64,000 nt of DNA from assembly GCA_018401885.1 (NCBI GenBank), contig JAGYKB010000010.1:18342-82341 (forward strand), in the 5' to 3' direction. The translations under genes were made by a program, and so were the position numbers. The notes under the pieces were generated by a model that had not been told where the DNA came from, made no database searches, and worked only from the letters and a program-made list of their open reading frames with translations. The DNA comes from Gammaproteobacteria bacterium. Lineage in GTDB: Bacteria > Pseudomonadota > Gammaproteobacteria > Pseudomonadales > Pseudohongiellaceae. The first letter of the stretch is position 1; every line of letters begins with the position of its first letter. Positions 62,321 to 64,000 of this stretch are shown here, piece after piece.

Positions 62321-63151
62321 TTAGTCTTTCGGATTACCCTTAGGCGTACCCGGCTTGCGGTACTGGCCATAGAGATACTCTTCAGAGAACTCTGCGCATT
62401 TAAATTCTAACAACTGCATGTTTTCTTCGAGGTGGCGATAAAGCGGGAAGCTTATAGCCCATGGCGCAGTGAACGTATTAGGGTCGGTAATAGTCGCGCT
62501 GTAATCGATGTGGTTTGGACCCATCGGCGTATAACGCTCCTCAACTACCATTTCCCAGCTATGGTGGTTACCTGCACGGTCAAACCACGTCTCTGGCATT
62601 TGGCCTGTAACTCGAACGACCAATGTGTCTCCTTCCCAATGCGCATTTGAATGCCCCATCCATGCGTCGACTTGAGATTCGATTTCGGGCTGATCAACGT
62701 AGAGGATTCTGTTCGCTTCGGCGAATTCGTAGGCAATCAAAATTACTTCTTGTGACTGCACGATTTGAAAGGGGAAAGGGAGCGCGTTTGCACGAGGCAC
62801 GCCGGGCATATAGCATTTTGTTAGCGGATCTTTGTCGATTGCGTCGATACGATTTGCGTCACGTTGACGTAGGCCCTGCTCGTTATAGGGGATCCTGCCG
62901 CCCTCGACGACACCCAGACTTCCCGGAATCGCTGACAGAGCGCCCATGACATCTGAATGTGGTCCCTCTGCAGCGGCGTGAGGCTCGACATTGTAGTGCG
63001 CCGATGTCATCGCCTGCCAAATTCCGCTTAGATCAGGTTTACCGCTCGGCGTGCGGGTAACTTCTTGCGCGAGCGCCGCTGTCGAAATTAGCACTGCTGC
63101 GAGTGATACAAGGCCCGAGGCCGCGATTGCTTTTTTCATTCTTGTGTTCAT
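62321..63151 (-). CDS. Secreted protein of an uncharacterised family (PDLSGIW type)
   Basis: The start at 63151 (AGGG site before ATG) gives 276 residues with a signal peptide ending STAALA; a longer frame to 63307 would overlap the gene upstream. Just after the signal comes RTPSGKPDLSGIWQAM. Further marks are AHWEGDTLVVRVTG, FDRAGNHHSWEMVVEERYTP and DPNTFTAPWAI. The same order of motifs is in the gene at 63258, so the two are tandem paralogues. The family is common in marine gammaproteobacteria, from memory, but has no known activity. Confidence 0.75.
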   Translation of the reverse strand: MNTRMKKAIAASGLVSLAAVLISTAALAQEVTRTPSGKPDLSGIWQAMTSAHYNVEPHAAAEGPHSDVMGALSAIPGSLGVVEGGRIPYNEQGLRQRDANRIDAIDKDPLTKCYMPGVPRANALPFPFQIVQSQEVILIAYEFAEANRILYVDQPEIESQVDAWMGHSNAHWEGDTLVVRVTGQMPETWFDRAGNHHSWEMVVEERYTPMGPNHIDYSATITDPNTFTAPWAISFPLYRHLEENMQLLEFKCAEFSEEYLYGQYRKPGTPKGNPKD

Positions 63152-63257
63152 GTACTGCCCTTTGATGCTTCTGCTAATTGTTTTACGCAACCCTAGTTGC
63201 GCGCCACCTTTGATTGCGAATGTAAGGTACTGTGGCACCTCACCGTTTTCTTTAGTC

Positions 63258-64000
63258 TCAGTCACTCGCGCCTTCGGCCGCCATTCTTTCCTCTGCGCGC
63301 ATTCCACGAAGAATATTGGTCATACCGTAGTTACCTTCATGACAAGCGTATTCGTATATCTGCCCCGCCACTTTAGTCATTGGCACAATTGCTGTGATTT
63401 TGTCGGTGAATGTCGACGGATCGTCAATAGTGAATTCATATTCTACCGTATCGTAAGCCGTGCGCGTAAAGCGCTCCGTGAGCACCATGTCTAAATTGGC
63501 GCCGGTGGAATTAAATGTTTGACGAAGGCCATTGAAATTCTGAGTTTCAACAACCAACGTATCGCTCTCCCACCAGCCTCGAGAGTCTCCGGACCACAGG
63601 CGGATGTCAGAATCGATTGGCGCGTCTTTGGTCAGAGGCACTATACGTGCGTCATGGATCATCTCAGTCATGATGACTGCAGTGTCCTTGCTTTGAAATA
63701 TCTGCACGTTGTTGTTGTACAAACTTGGCACAAAAGGAGGACCTGAATTGAAGCCGACAATGCAGCGCTCAGAGAGTCCGCGATCCTCATACCCATCTTT
63801 AGCAATACCGCCGACAACATAGCGAACAGGTCGCGTGCCGGGAATATCTGGACCGAGTCCGCCATACTGCCTCGGCGCGCCTTCCACTGCCTCTGGCACC
63901 CGTCCGTCCTTCGGATATACGATGTGCGATGTTCTGACGAGATCACCGATACCGGCGCTTTCAAACCAAAAATCATTGTAACCGCCGGGGTTATCCCCTG
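63258..64000 (-). CDS. Paralogue of the preceding secreted protein (N-terminus beyond window)
   Basis: The frame is open from the right edge (GDNPGGYNDFWFESAGIGDL at the edge) to the stop at 63258, about 246 residues visible; the start lies outside. It shares with its neighbour GWWESDTLVVETQNFNGLR, MVLTERFTRTAYDTVEYEFT and DDPSTFTDKI. The C-terminus has YACHEGNYGMTNILRGMRAE. Exported location is inferred from the paralogue. It is 106 bp ahead of the 62321 gene in the same direction and may share its transcript. Confidence 0.72.
   Translation of the reverse strand, partial: GDNPGGYNDFWFESAGIGDLVRTSHIVYPKDGRVPEAVEGAPRQYGGLGPDIPGTRPVRYVVGGIAKDGYEDRGLSERCIVGFNSGPPFVPSLYNNNVQIFQSKDTAVIMTEMIHDARIVPLTKDAPIDSDIRLWSGDSRGWWESDTLVVETQNFNGLRQTFNSTGANLDMVLTERFTRTAYDTVEYEFTIDDPSTFTDKITAIVPMTKVAGQIYEYACHEGNYGMTNILRGMRAEERMAAEGASD

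Overview
The window comes from a gammaproteobacterium, most likely a marine heterotroph of the Cellvibrionales/OM60-SAR92 kind. This placement rests on gene order (birA, coaX, a small SPOR-type protein, tRNA-Tyr/Gly/Thr, tuf, tRNA-Trp, secE, nusG, then the ribosomal superoperon), on protein sequences close to E. coli and Pseudomonas ribosomal proteins, and on a flank rich in secreted and lipoprotein hydrolases. No CRISPR array, insertion sequence, phage gene or rRNA was seen.

Layout. (1) 1-4173: glycerol 3-phosphate use, with a GlpS-like ABC ATPase (cut by the left edge) behind glpD on the minus strand and divergent glpK. (2) 4253-8405: a histidine phosphatase, a DUF1499 membrane protein, lspA, a DMT exporter and a class V aminotransferase. 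(3) 8571-39773, all minus strand: secE-nusG-rplK-rplA-rplJ-rplL-rpoB-rpoC-rpsL-rpsG-fusA-tuf and then S10-spc-alpha from rpsJ to rplQ, in canonical order with several structured spacers. (4) 39904-43713: tRNA-Trp, a second tuf, tRNA-Thr/Gly/Tyr behind a strong promoter, a 55-residue SPOR-like protein, coaX and birA. (5) 43867-53968: a CstA-family transporter, a secreted redoxin/cytochrome c/type II copper monooxygenase fusion, a HupE/UreJ-like metal permease, a divergent NHL propeller resembling peptidyl-hydroxyglycine amidating lyase (PAL), two small exported proteins (one a NUC1-fold protein without its catalytic motif), and a second, broken copy of the copper monooxygenase fusion. (6) 54145-64000: secreted peptide/amide hydrolases (YtcJ-type amidohydrolase, penicillin-acylase family, gamma-glutamyltransferase, M19 dipeptidase), a 2OG-Fe(II) oxygenase-like protein and two tandem paralogues of an uncharacterised secreted family.

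The most interesting region is 45.7-50.3 kb. A PHM-like copper monooxygenase lies next to a PAL-like propeller that keeps residues matching all six PAL active-site positions, one of them (a histidine) offset by about one residue. The two are separated by a possible metal permease, which gives the layout of a split, secreted version of the animal peptide-amidating enzyme PAM.

Sequence quality is uneven. Both tuf copies, the neighbouring tRNA-Thr and tRNA-Gly, the block from about 52.85 to 54.7 kb, and the end of the acylase gene carry dense small indels, while more than 30 kb of neighbouring essential genes are intact. A cell needs at least one functional EF-Tu, so these patches look like uncorrected long-read or gap-fill sequence rather than real decay. 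The pseudogene calls should be read in that light.
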